From Mortierella alpina (lineage: Eukaryota; Mortierellomycota; Mortierellomycetes; Mortierellales; Mortierellaceae): a DNA stretch of 64,000 nt. Position 1 is the stretch's first letter. Each line of letters starts with the position of its first letter. This document shows positions 34,666-46,382 of this stretch, one piece after another. The notes under the pieces were generated by a model, which saw only the letters and a list, made by a program, of their open reading frames with translations, had not been told where the DNA came from and ran no database searches. Where the stretch lies: assembly GCA_029449245.1 (NCBI GenBank), contig JANATF010000002.1, forward strand, positions 1,984,001 through 2,048,000, read 5' to 3'. The translations under genes and the position numbers were made by a program.

Positions 34666-35459
34666 TCATCGACCTTGTTGTTGTTGTTGCTGTGCATTTT
34701 TTAGCAACACTTGTCTCCGAAGATCCTTGGCTTTCCTTTTCCTTCTCCTTGCAAGCCTACGACACAACAAAGTCAGTCCCAAGCAGATTTCTGAAGGGAA
34801 GAGGGGGAAATCTTTCACAGCATATAGTCGCACATAGGGTTTGCTTACGGCGTAGTATAACCAAACGTCTTATCCTCCTGTCGCCTCTTGGCTGCATGCC
34901 TCTCTAACCGCCTTTGTCTAGCATCGTGCTCAACCCTCTCCCGCACTGTCATCAATGCGATCGCAGAGACAGGTCGCTTCGCATCTTGCAATTGCATCAT
35001 GGAAGAACAACAAGTCGGCCGTCTCCCTCCCCGTTGCATCCACCGTGAGCGCTGAAGCCCTTGATAGTACTCTAACAACCCTTCATGGCCAACACGCGCA
35101 GCATCGCTATCGCCATCGCAGCAATCACGACCATCTGCTAAAGCCATTCCACCATAGCCAGTGTCGTCTCCAGTACAAAAATGGCCATCGGAAGGTATGG
35201 GTCGTGATGGCAAGCGTAAACAGCCAGAGGAACCCTCTGGATCATCTTCAACCTTCCTCTGGTCAGTGGTGAAGCGTTGGAGCATTGTTTTGGTAGAGAC
35301 ACAGGCAGACTTGGATGCCGCTGGTTTGGACGACCGAGTGGCCCTTGCTGCGATCAAAAGACGTCTTCGCTGTGTGCTCGACAAGACCACAAGTGAACGG
35401 GTCTTCTCGATGGACGACGGCAAGGGAGATCCGTGCACATGGTGACATGTTCCTTTCAT
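34666..35459 (-). CDS. Hypothetical basic protein
   Basis: Two exons on the minus strand: 35459..34849 and 34756..34666, joined at a GTAAGC donor and a GTCGTAG acceptor; 233 residues. Not recognised. The protein is Arg/Ser/Cys-rich. The C-terminal half is strongly basic and probably helical (RERVEHDARQRRLERHAAKRRQEDK, then FGYTTP and LARRRKRKAKDLRRQVLL, ending in poly-Gln), suggesting nucleic-acid or nucleolar association. The start is the ATG before the most ordered region; the frame stays open upstream to 35837, so the 5' end is uncertain. No membrane segment. Coding status rests on the long frame, charge pattern and a clean final splice that adds a coherent basic tail. Confidence 0.5.
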
Positions 35460-35820
35460 CTCTCTGGAGACCTTCAAAAAAAAGGATTCCTTTTCAGTCG
35501 GAGGAAAGGGAATCGATGTAGGAGGAACCGGAAAGGAAATAGCAGGCGAAGAGAAAGGTCGATGGTGGTCCTTTGAACGAACCCATGAAAAAAAAATGTC
35601 TCGCTTGCACACGACGCGTTCAAGACATTTTTCTCGTCGTACAAAAAAAATAAATTGAGGCCAACCTGCACCCCATAATCTGGAGGCGGTATTGAACGAA
35701 TGGTTGTATGCAGGGGTCGGAGAGGAAGAAGCATTATGTTTAATAGATTGGGATAGAGTACAATAGTCAAGACTCAAAAGGAGTGCATTGTGTATAAAAG
35801 TCCCTTGCAGATTAGAGTAT
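35460..35820. other. Spacer between the basic hypothetical gene and the kelch-BTB gene
   Basis: 361 bases, both flanking genes on the minus strand. The frame of the downstream gene continues open through this stretch, but its residues (FFFVRREK, Phe/Ser/Pro runs) look like translated leader. Contains several short poly(A) runs (35475, 35588, 35643). No separate gene seen. Confidence 0.5.
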
Positions 35821-38800
35821 TTAAAGAACAGGTCCAATGGACTCTACTGACTCTTCCCGGTGTCGAAAGAATCGGCCGATGGTGCTGAGACCAGGAGTGG
35901 AGTTCTGTGATGCTGAGGCCGATGATGCTGTCGAGGCTAATCGGCCAAGGACATTCGAGTTGCCTGACATGAGGGTGGAGTTGCCTCCACCGGTCCTGGT
36001 AGTCGATCCACCAGGACTCATCAGCCCTTGCTGGATCTGCTGTTGTTGTTGCAACAGGACGCTGTTGGCGTGCATGGACGCCTTGCGCTTCCTGTCCTCC
36101 TCAATTTCCTCAAGCCGCGACATTGCAAACTCTAGCCTCCGTTTAGCCTCGGCCGCCTCTCCCTGCTGCCTCAACTGCGCTAGGCGGGCGCTCTGTAGCA
36201 GGGTCCTCAGGGCTCGCGTCTGCAGTCCAAACTCATGAGTCAGAACCGCCACTTCACAGATCGCCGGCGCGTTACTTGCATTCAGCTGCTGATATAAGGC
36301 CCTGCGGACAAGTTGCTGAAGCCGGGTGAGGTCGTAAAAGTGGGCCAACAGTAATAATCCTTGTAGCGTCTTGAGTTTGAGCTGGTGGGGTGTGGCTAGG
36401 TCGTTAGTGTAGATATACTGAAGAAATCCCACCAAGATAGGTGTAGTCTCCCGAACAACAATCTCCGCCGGCTGGTCTCCAAGATACCACTGCTTTGAAG
36501 TCGTTTCCGATCTGCTATGCTTGGATCCCTTGGATGCCTTTGGCTCAATAGCGCTCGCCCTATGTCCTAAGGCGTCTCTGCCAGAGTCTGCTGTCTCTGA
36601 ACCGCCTGCCTTCTCTTCCGAGGACTTGAGCTTTGATAGCCGCTCTGTCGCTTCCATACTCCGTATTCTCGCCCGTTCCTGCATCAAGGCCTGAAAGTAT
36701 CCCCAGCGCTGGCCGACAATACCCGAGTTGACAAGGACACGGCCTCCATCCGCAGAACTGACTAGAACAACGTCTGCTCCGACTCCATCACGCAGCATTT
36801 CGAGGCCAAGTTTCACGCCTCCTGGTCCAATGGAGGCCTCATCAACTGCTGGGCATATCTCGAATCCTTCCAGATCGACCTTGATCATGTCCCCAAACGA
36901 TGCTGTGGCATGGTCGGAGGAATTCAGGTTTGTCAGATCGTCTGGCGTCAATCCCATTGGGACCATTGGGCTCATACCCTTGTCCCGCTGTCCAAGAATA
37001 TAGAGAATATTGTTCTCACGGTCCAGCACTGACTGATTCCACTCGCCATGACTCAAGTTTTTCGACAGCTCGAGCTGAGTCCATTGGTGATTGTGCAAGT
37101 GATGCATCCAAACAGAGTACGAGTGTCGTTTACGCAGCGCAGTTTCTAGGGTCGATCCTGCAACGTCCCCGGGCACTAGTGGAGGTGGTCCGCCATCGTC
37201 TGCGGCAGCCGGTGTCGAATCCTCCAACGAGGCGCCAGAGAGTAGGAAGTAGTGGTCCACAACCTGCCCGACAGGAAACAACATCCTAGGCGGAATCAAA
37301 CCCTCAGAACCACCAGCCGAACCAGAGCCAACATCCAGTGCAGTCCATTCTGGCTTGATGTCATACGCCGCCTTGGTTCTGTCCGGTTTGCAGCAACCCT
37401 TGGATGGCTGAATTTTCATAAATTCATGCCGTGGTTTATCGACAGGATCCGGATGGCTCGAAAACAAATACAGCGGTTGGCAGAGAGCAGCAGGTACGCG
37501 TGATTGCTTGCTCAAGCTTGGCTCCTTTCCATCCAATGTGACTTCAGGTGGATCTGCTGTCTCCATAGCACTGTCCAGCGATCGCCTTTTCCCGCTCCTG
37601 TAGGACCTCGGCCGCTTTGTTTCCTCCACAAATCCCGACCTCCGATGACTTGATCCTATGCTGGCAGTATTGCTGTTGCTCCTCCTGAGTGCACGGTCCT
37701 TATCGCGACTGGACTGACTCCTAGTGGTGGATGCTTCTCGACTCTTGGCCGAACCGGGCTTTCTCTCTCTGGCAATGGTCGTCGCAAGGTCATCCAAATC
37801 AAACATACTGCCGGTCGACTTGGTGAAGAACTTTGGCGGGACAGCATGCGTTACGGGCAGAGAAGGAGATTTTGAGGCTGTGCGACCAGACTTGATTGAA
37901 GACGGAGACTGTAAGGGTAGGCTCATTTGGGACTGAGAGCGTTGTCTCGACTTTTCAGAACCCGAGCTGGACGAGCTGATGGTCGAGGACGCCGTTGACT
38001 GTGTCATCGTCAGGCTACTGGGTGTACCTAAGGATGGCTTTCGAACTCTTGCTATTGCATCCTGAGCTGTCACGGGCGCGCTGGTAGATTTCGCCATTGC
38101 CTTTGAGATTTCGGGATCCATACCCAAGCCGAGCAGTCCATGCGTTTTGACCAGGTCGAGATTCTCTTGCAGTTTCGCGTCCTGGACCCAAATATTGTCA
38201 TCCTGCTCCATCGTCGCCAACAATCCGGAATCGCTCTTGAACCGCTGTCTGTGATCAGGCATTAAGGAGGGTAGATCGAACGGATGTCCTTCCCCACGAT
38301 GCCAAGAGTTTTTCCGTGGGTTCAGCAACGCAGGTAGTATGGTTGCAGAGGCAGCTGGCGATGGGGTCTCCAATCCTTTGAAATTACTCGGTGATGTTGG
38401 GGTGGGTTCCAATGATGACTTGAAAGCTGAAGGGGAACTGACTTCCTGTGCTTGCTCCGCAGCGACACGCTCAAGGTATCTTCGCCTCCTCCGAGCCATG
38501 GGTCGCTCTTCTGCACCAGCCACAGTAGTTAGACACCGTGAGCATTGGCTATGATATTCGCCGCCAGACAGCCACACGCGCCTTCCGAGATCCAGGACAC
38601 TGATCTCCTGAACGCAATCACCATCCTGTCCCTGCCCGCCAATGATCAGCATATGGTCTCCTGTCAAGGACGCCACGTGGCCGTATCGAGGACGCGGTGT
38701 ATGGTACTGGAAGGGGTTTTGCTGATGTTGTGTCCAAGACAATTGTGCTGAAGGTACACAGGCCTAGCAAAACAATACATCAAAACGCACGGGTCCGATT

Positions 38801-40414
38801 AGATCAGCATTCAGAATGTTACGGAGTGTCGCATATTCAGCGACAGGGACGTTGTAAATCTTTGAAACATAAATAAGAAGATTCGTGAACATCCTAGGTG
38901 CACCATTTTACAGCAAAGACCTGAACTCACCTCTTCAGACGGGTTAGAAGGTGGCCCGCTTGGCTGAGTAGAGGCAGCGGGCTTTATTCCCGAGTGCTGC
39001 TGCTGTTCCTGGACAGGCACTGCACCAGGAGCCAGGGTCTTTTCGGGTGATTCGCCTGCTTCGCTGTGACTGAGACATGGACTCAGACCGGAGGGGATCC
39101 ACCGTAGGGTATTCAAGTCCAAGATGTGGGTGTCGTTCAACAGCTCGACCTCGTGCACGTCTGACTTTTCTCCAACTCGCTCGCTCCTTTCCGTGTCCCT
39201 GTCATGTCCTGCAAGAGTGAGACCGCCAAAGATGACCATATGAGCAGCGTCCTCGTCTCCCCAACCCGTTAATGATCCATCAACGTCAATGATCGGTGGT
39301 GCGATGACCAGTACCGCGGAATGGTGATATCGCGGTGTGGGTATAGTAGGGGTAACCATTGTCACGGTGGCTAAACATACAGAATAGGGGTAGTAGGGAG
39401 GGAGAGATGAAAGGCCACTCAGTACTAGCCCACCACACCTACAAGTGATCCATGGACAAACAAAAGCTTGCACTTACTGCAAGTGTCATGAATCGCGCAT
39501 TGTTCTGGAAACCGCTGTATAAAAGGCGATAGTGGGTGCTGGCGAGCCTGTTCCGACCCCCGCCCCGAGCTCTGATGCTCTTTCTCAGCTTGTGCCTGCA
39601 GGTGCTGCTCTTCCTGGTCTATGAGGCTCCAGACCTGGGACTCCAGATTGAGGACATATAGATCATTGGTCGGATGTCCACCCACCGGCCGACCGCCAAA
39701 GAGGTACAGGCGCTTCTTGTGAATGATGGATGTCGATCCAATCAACGGTGGGGGGATCTGGCCCGTTGTCTGAACCACAGTCGAAGTCCGGTCTGACAGC
39801 GTGTAAGTCTCCCTCTCAGCGCTGGCGGCTGTTCCAGGTATCGACGACACCGTCACAGTTGACGCCCCATGACCCGCGACACCCGCGAGTCCCGCCACAG
39901 GCATGGACGAGCTGCGGGCCATGGGACTAAGAGGATTGATACGGAGATCGGGCTTATTGGCGAAGGAGGTGGAGAGGGCTGAAGGAGAGGCGGGCAGTTT
40001 GGAGAAGGTGACATGGTCTTGGCTCTGGTTGCGTCGGTGCGGTGGTGCAGGCGTGATGATGCGCCTTGGCGTTGCCGCGGCCGACGCGGGCTTGGAGGTT
40101 GGCAAGGCAGTAGCGGGTTTGGGGAATGAGTCGAGCGTGGAGGCCAGGGTGGAGTCTGCGGCCAGCTGACTGGAGCTGCTGGAGGCGGACGAGTGTGAGG
40201 CGATGCTGGCGATGCTGGTGGTGGTGGTGGTGGTGGCCGCTGTGGTGGTAGCCGCTGTGGTGGTAGCCGCTGTGGTGGTGGTAGTGGCAGTGTCAGACGA
40301 CAGCGACGACGACGACGACGACGACGCTGATACGGTTGGCGGGCGAGCACCGCCAGGGTGTGGCTGCTCGCCCGTCAAAGCGCCGCCGGCGACCTCTGGG
40401 GCCGAGGCAGCCAT
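35821..40414 (-). CDS. Kelch-repeat and BTB-domain protein (Ral2/LZTR1-like)
   Basis: Three exons on the minus strand: 40414..39478, 39370..38931 and 38763..35821; 1,439 residues. The N-terminal 150 residues are Ser/Thr/Ala-rich, with a Thr/Ala repeat encoded by tandem 15-bp units near 40210-40280. Kelch motifs follow: GSTSIIHKKRLYLFGGRP..TNDLYVLNLESQVW, PRYHHSAVL..MVIFGG..NDTHILDLNTLRW, and PRPRYGHVASL..MLIIGGQ..EISVLDL. A 500-residue disordered Ser-rich segment and further kelch-like strands come next. A split BTB domain begins near residue 1115 (GADVVLVSS) and continues after a charged insert with VGFLQYIYTNDL and LLLLAHFYDLTRLQQLVRRAL. A coiled coil (RLEFAMSRLEEIEEDRKRK) and a disordered tail end it. 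Fission-yeast Ral2 and animal LZTR1 combine kelch and BTB domains and act on Ras; a similar role is possible but inferred. Confidence 0.88.
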
Positions 40415-43219
40415 GGCAATCCAGGCGATAGAATAATATAGAGTTTGCGTGCGGTGGATGTGCAGTGGTATGCGGGGTGGGGCAAAGGGGCGGTGCGCGC
40501 CGGGGGCAAGGCTGCTGGGCTATGCAGCTACTAGTCGATACGCAATGGGCAAAGGTATTTGCAGGGAGCAATCAATGGCACAGAGGGCGAGAGACGAGTG
40601 AAAGGAATGCGGAGTGAATGGACACAGATCAGAATGAAGAGAATAATGAAGGAAAGGAAAAAAAATAGTGATGGATAAAGAGAGTGCAAGGGAGGGAAAC
40701 AAATCGTACTGGCCTATTGGCTCATGGGTGAGACACCGCAACTGCAACGAGGCCCTGTCCTGTCACACGCAGATGAATGGGTCTATGGACAGAACAAAGA
40801 CAGACAGGGAGGAGAACGAAGGGAGACGGGAGGGGACAGGAAGAAGCAAGAAAGCAGTGCGAATCAGAAAAAGAAGAGGGGGGGAGAACGAGGGGACTGA
40901 TGGCGGTCTACTCTCTGTTCCACGTTGGCATCTTGGCAAGCACAAAGAAAAAAGTTGTGTGCAACCCAAATCGGAGCATCCATGCTCACACCGCCCCTGG
41001 TCGAGTCTTGCCTGGCGTTTGTTTGCATGGTATAGTGCGCACACAAGAGAGCCATCACACAAATGCCGTGGTCATCAAGTAGCTTCACGGCCACTCGGAT
41101 GGCAGCCTAAAGTACCGTGGTCGCTACAAGTACTAGCCTCACTTGCACAAGTGATCACTCCCGATCTTCTCTCGTTTGCATCATCGTATTCATAGATTGC
41201 CGTCAACATGATGGATACCATTCCTCAAAATGTATTCTATTTCCCAGCCCACTATTCCAAGCGATGCCACAGCGTCGGCGGGCCGACAACGCAACACATG
41301 GAAGAACTATTACAAGCGCGCAAGACGCCTAAACGCCTTTTGTTGGCTCTCGACTCTTTTGCGTGTTTGCTGAAAATTATTTCTCTTCAGCACTTTCCCT
41401 GTTCTTTCTCCGCCCTTGACTCCAGATCAAAAGAGCGAATGGAAAGCAGGTTACCCCAGTTGTCCTTCTCCGCTTTTCCTCCAAGAGGAAACCCTTTAGC
41501 AAAACAAGGTTAGTCTCCGCGCGTGTTATTATTATGTACGGCGATGTCCAAGGAGCTCAGAGCTGGCGCGTACTCTTCATGTCAGAACAAAGTCCGGGGC
41601 AAAACGAAGTGTAAAAGTGTTGCTGCAACATCTAGCGGAAGCCTTCTTATTCAAGGATTCTGTTGGGAGGGATAAAGCAGCTTCGTGGGACGCCATCAGA
41701 GGATGATCGATAGCAAACAACTACAGCGAGGTCATAGTGCAGGAATCAAATCTGCTCTGCAAACTCCATGTCCGACACAACAGACTCCTTGTGCAGGCCT
41801 ATTGCTTCTGTTAGCTGGGCAGCCAGGACATGTTCACACTATACGATGCATTACACGGAGCAAGATAAAATTACGCAGCCGCGTTAGTCAACCATCAGCC
41901 CTTTGAGGAAGAACAGAAGGAAAGGCACACCCGAAGATCTTTTTACCATGATAGCATCGCTCATCAGAACTAAGGAGAATCGATGTGAGGGAAAGAGGGT
42001 TCTAGTTGTGAGCACATAATATTTTAATGTCACGTAATACGATGGCTAGCCGAGAAGTATGCTCAAGGTCATGTACATGCTGCGACATACCTTGAATGAA
42101 TTTGTCGCATGTACAATGGCGCTGCGCTGGCCTGCAGGTGTATGAGATCTCTGATCCCAATTCCTTGACCTGACGCGGAAGAAAAAAGACACAGATATGC
42201 CATTAGGGGTGGCAGTGTACCCAACATATACAATTTCATATATGCTAATGTATACATGCCTTGTACGCTGTCCGCTGTGCCCCGCGAGCTACCACCTTTT
42301 CAACTGGAAAATTAGAGTATCTCCGTCAGATGCAGTTACAAAGACCAAGCCAAAGCAAACACGCTGACGAAGGCACAAGGTGCGCTTACCTGATCCTGGG
42401 ATGTCCAGGAGACGCAAGGCGGTCATGAGGGATGCAGTGGCAAGCTCTCCTTGCTGACCACACAGATGCATCAGGGTCATGAGGTGATCATTGGTCACTA
42501 TATTTCTCAGGCGAAGGCGGAATCAGTCTTTGAATCGGGGAAAAGGATCGTGCTAGTACGACCACCCTTCCACGAGGCACCGAACCTACATTCATGGTCT
42601 GTGGCAATAGAGGCTAGAAGCGCATTCAGCGTCTCAACAGATCTCGGCTGGGAGTGTGATGGTGGCATTGATGCCTGGTTGCCACTTGACAAGACGCAAG
42701 TTGGTGGCACCGAAAAAAAAGTAGCCGTGACTGCGTCGTGCATGAAGTGCAGTGCAAAAGACGATCTCAGCTTCATGGCCTCTTACAATCCTGCACCCCT
42801 ACACTCCTGGACACCAGAGACTCCTGAGCTCCTGGACTCCTGGGTGCATGCAAGCATGTTATCAGAGCCTTGGATCTATGGCTTTTGTTTCTGTCGATGC
42901 ATTAGTACATGCTTGCGTCCGGTGCGACTTTTCTTGACATCTCTTCGCACGCTGCTTCGTTTTCTATCTCTTTCATCTCCGCTGACGACAATGGCTACTC
43001 CCAAGCTGCAGGTCTTTTCGCCACGAACAAGATTTCCGCTCTGAATCATTCAACCCTTCTCCAGGGTGGTTATTTCAATGCCCCTTCCCCCTAAGGCCTT
43101 CTTTTTGCACATTACTACTGTCACCTCGCACGCGTGCGAACGAGTAGAAAAAACCTCACTGTGTATTAAAAAAAATTCAGAGTTGCTCGCAATGAGATTT
43201 ATTCAAGTACGACAGGACT
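40415..43219. other. Gene-poor region, 2.8 kb
   Basis: Between the kelch-BTB start and the eL24 stop I find no convincing gene. The first 500 bases are GA-rich and likely promoter and leader of the kelch-BTB gene. Frames at 41208-41513 (+), 42451-43044 (+) and 42289-42776 (-) are open but lack recognisable motifs; the last pair is discussed under rejected items. The final 100 bases are probably eL24 3' UTR. Confidence 0.45.
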
Positions 43220-44844
43220 TTAACGGGAGGTGTTGGCAATGGCGACCTTGGCACCCTTGGCGCCCTGCTTGGAGAACTTGGGCTGGCCGCGGGCAGCAGA
43301 GGTGGCGCTCTAAAGTGATTCAGCAGGAAACAGGAAGGCAATGTTAATACCGTGTACATCATTTAGAGATGAAATCCGTCATATGAAGCCGAGAAAACAA
43401 GCGAGCAACGTGAAGCTGAGACGCACCTTGGCCTTCTCAGCCTTCTTCTTGGCATCCTCCTGCTTCTTCTTGTCCTTGCCATCGCGGAGAGCGGCGGCAC
43501 GGGCAGCAGCACGGACCTCGGGCTTCTGGTTACGCTTGGCGCGGATGGCCTCCCAGGAAGCACCGACGACAGCACGCTGGTGCTTGACAGTGCGGCGGGT
43601 GCGCTTCTTGGCAACCTCCTCAGAGATACCCTTCTTGTGCATGCGGCGGAAGAGAACGGTCCAGGAGATCTTGCGGGGGTTCTTGCGCTGCAAGAAGAGG
43701 GACTCGGCCTTACCGTTGACGAAACGGAACGACTACAATGACAAAAAGAAAAGAGTGAAGGGTTAGTTGTCAGATTTTAAGTATCTCGCCTTCGAGTTGG
43801 GTGGGTTGCCTATTGGTGGTGGTGTTGCTTGAGGCTCTGATGGCATTGACAGAAGTGTCCCGACGTTGTCTGCATGTTCACAAGAGTTCATCTCATAGAA
43901 GAGGGCTACGACAACAAGGTAAGGTCCACCCTCATACGTTACTCCACCACAAGACAGATATCCTGGTCTCCGATAGTCCTGGTGCACGGATGAACAAGGT
44001 CTGGTCTCTCTCCTTGCTATCTGAGGTGTCGGTGTCGTCTCCTGCATAACGCGCTTAGGCGTTTTTCCATATTACATACCCTGTTGTCGACACGGACGTA
44101 GATCTTGCCCTTGCCGGGGTAGATCTTGGCTCCAGAGAAGGCGCAAATCTCGATCCTGGTGAACCGCACAAAAGGTGGGAACAAAAAAAGATGGTAGAGT
44201 TGGGTGGTCAGAATATAGCTACAACAGGACAACACATGCTTTGCTAGGTTGTAATGGATCGAGTGGGTTGCTGAAAAGGAATAGCACTGTTGATTTGAAT
44301 CCATCCTCGTTTAGGAATGGCTGGCTGTATCATCCCAAGCCTATCGTTCGATTCGTGAAATGTTCCTAATCGAGTTGAACACTGTCCGAATGCTGGAAAC
44401 ACCGAGATGTAGTTCTGGGCATTACTGGATCAAAGGTTCCCCTTAGCTCGTTCATCCATCGCAATCCTGTCCTGTTCAGTCTGCGTTTTGACAATCAAAA
44501 AGATGTTGGCCGACAGGGTTTATGATGACAACTCTGATACAGCGAGTAGTTGCTGAGGAAACCCCCAGTGAGTGAATGCATTCGCTGTTCGCCTCGAATG
44601 CTCGTCTGCTCAAAAGAGGCATCCAGTGATGTAAAGTCCTGCTCCTGATGGCTATCTGGTTTGTCTGGATGTTGGAAGTGTGCGAGTGGTCGAGTTTGTC
44701 GAGTTTATCGAGTTTGTCGTATGGTCCAAAGGTCGGATGGCAACGGTGCGAGGAGGTATGCCGTGCAGTGCATAGGATCGATGGATGGATAGCGGTATGT
44801 GTCTGTCTATCCTGCGATGGATGTGCACCGATGCATTACTTCAT
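43220..44844 (-). CDS. rpl24: 60S ribosomal protein L24 (eL24)
   Basis: Four exons on the minus strand: 44844..44840, 44155..44080, 43732..43427 and 43309..43220; 158 residues, the family length. The joined protein reads [18 protein letters not shown], then [45 protein letters not shown], then a basic Lys/Ala helix and a terminal [12 protein letters not shown]. eL24 is a surface protein of the large subunit that forms an intersubunit bridge. The first coding exon is just ATGAA, followed by a 684-nt intron. It was placed because the next exon opens with G ATC GAG and ATGAA followed by a GTAATG donor occurs upstream. Introns of 684 and 346 nt are long for this window, as is common in ribosomal protein genes. 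Confidence 0.95.
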
Positions 44845-45180
44845 TTTGACTGAGAATAAATTCGAAAAGGAAGATCACCCTCTCACCCGCTCCCAGCTAT
44901 AAGAAAGCACAGTGCCCCAAGGGCAATTGAAATCGGGTGGCTGGAGCTGCACTCCGCTGGCCGGCCAACTTCTCCTTCCCATCTTGTCAGGGCCTGTCCC
45001 TGGATTATAAGAACTCAAAACGTTTTACATCCAGACCTGTACTCCGCGACAGCGGCCACCCATGCTATGATGGCAGGCAGAGAACGCTCATATTATATTG
45101 TTTTATTTGGTAGTGTTAGTATATGTAGGAGAGCTCGTGCGTATAGTTTACGTAACAGTAAGGCAGAGGAAGAACCACCT
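44845..45180. other. Promoter region of rpl24 and 3' flank of the FkbM gene
   Basis: 336 bases. The left part should hold the rpl24 promoter on the minus strand; the right part is AT-rich (TTATATTGTTTTATTTGG near 45090) and likely 3' UTR of the FkbM-type gene. No gene seen. Confidence 0.5.
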
Positions 45181-46089
45181 CTATGCTCCAGAGTCGTAGG
45201 CGGGCATATTGACGCCTTCCTGGATCAGTTTGTTCTTGGCAGCATTGGCCGTTTCCTCTCGGATTTGGATCTCTTCAGGTGTGCCTCCGCCAACGCTAGC
45301 TCCATGCCACTCGACCAGCAAGTGGTCCATGACGATCCAGGCACCCATATCGGCCATGTGAGGAATGACCTCGTATTCTGCACCCTCAATGTCCATCTTG
45401 ACGACCACAAAGTCCCGAGGAAGAGTGTTTCGCAACAACCATGTGGCAATGTTGACACCAATCAGATCGGTGCCCTTGGCTCCAGATCGGACGGCGTCTG
45501 GATGGGATGCATAGATGGATGAGCCCCAGTAGTCGTGCGCATCGTTGACAGTGTCCATGAAAAAGGTACGGATGGTATCCTTGACATCAACCACGGTTGA
45601 GGGGAAGATAGTAACCTTGATTCCACGCTCGTCGCAAGCCTCCTTTGCCTTGACCAAGTGGCCGTTGAACACTGGGTTGGCCTCGAACAGGAAGATTTCT
45701 GTCGACAGTAAGAGGTACAAGCAAGGGAGCAATTAGTAAGTTTTACTCTCGGCAGCGGCTGGCTAAAAATAAATAAACTCGTGTCCCCCACACAACTTAC
45801 CAGCTTCTTCGTGCGTGGCCCAGCTGGGACGAGGGAAGTCGTATTCGAATTTTGCACCAGGGTTTTGCAGGAACACCTCCAGGGTGTCTGCACGGTTGGC
45901 CCCCAGATCCACAAAGATGTACCGTGGCTTGCCTCGGGTCGCTGGGCTCTCTCTGAAGGGCAATGGCGGCGCATTGGGATCGCTCAAGGAGTGAGATGGG
46001 GGTGATACACCGCGGTGAGAGACCAGGAGTAGCAGGACCGAGACTGTGAAGGCAACAGCGACGATTGCGTGTCTGTTGAAGGACGACAT
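45181..46089 (-). CDS. FkbM-family methyltransferase with N-terminal membrane anchor
   Basis: Two exons on the minus strand: 46089..45801 and 45698..45181; 268 residues. Residues about 8-23 form one hydrophobic span (IVAVAFTVSVLLLLV) after a short cytosolic-type leader, giving a type II membrane topology. Next come a Pro/Ser stem and the class I methyltransferase fold: SAM-binding IFVDLGANRAD at residues 58-68, LFEANP, and the FkbM hallmark VVKMDIEGAEYEVIPHM. FkbM domains O-methylate sugars, lipids or small molecules. With a signal anchor the substrate may be a glycan or lipid in the secretory pathway; this is inference. The intron falls between EEA and EIFLFEANP. An extensive CT-rich leader precedes it. 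Confidence 0.92.
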
Positions 46090-46334
46090 GGTTCTTCTTT
46101 TTTGTTTTTCTGACGAGCAGAGTCCTGTTGAAGGAGGGGAAGAGAAGAGAGAGACTGGTAGCTACAGAGACGAGGTCAGTAGGCCAGCTGATCTTTTTTT
46201 CTGAAGGGTAGGAGGAGGGAGGGAGAAGGTGTGCGTGAGAAACGAGAGGAAAAGAGAGGAAAAAAGAGAGAAAAAAAGAGAGAAGAGAGGCCCAGAAAAG
46301 TAAGAAATAAAAGTGAGAATGGGAGAGAGAGGGA

Positions 46335-46382
46335 GAGGGCAAGAGACAGAGCAAAGTCAGAGGGCAAGAGACAAAGCAAAGT
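46335..46382. repeat. Imperfect tandem repeat, 25-bp period
   Basis: GAGGGCAAGAGACAGAGCAA at 46335 recurs with one change at 46360 (GAGGGCAAGAGACAAAGCAA), both followed by AGT. Lies in the CT-rich (minus-strand) leader region of the FkbM gene. Confidence 0.8.

Noticed and set aside
34845-35837. 330-codon minus-strand frame as one protein overlapping the kelch-BTB stop.
   Set aside because: The upstream third is Phe/Ser/Pro runs typical of translated leader and would overlap the neighbouring gene. Only the part from 35459, with a spliced 3' exon, was kept.
40203-40320. Dense trinucleotide/15-bp repeats as a separate minisatellite element.
   Set aside because: They encode the Thr/Ala tract of the kelch-BTB protein in frame, so they are described with that gene.
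42289-42776. Two neighbouring minus-strand frames (an 89-codon ATG frame and a downstream frame with LMTLMHLCGQQGELATASLMTALRLLDIPGSG ending at a GTAAGC donor).
   Set aside because: They are in different frames, no donor/acceptor pair joins them convincingly, and no family is recognisable. They might be a decayed gene, but I could not support that.
42451-43044. 197-codon plus-strand frame.
   Set aside because: Starts with a non-ATG codon, covers low-complexity 'TPETPELLDS' repeats of the DNA word CTCCTGGA, and has no domain. Probably chance.
44521-44650. C/D-box-like words (TGATGA, CTGA, TGATGT, CTGA) inside the first rpl24 intron.
   Set aside because: They are on the strand opposite to the host transcript, no terminal stem was seen, and such words are common by chance.
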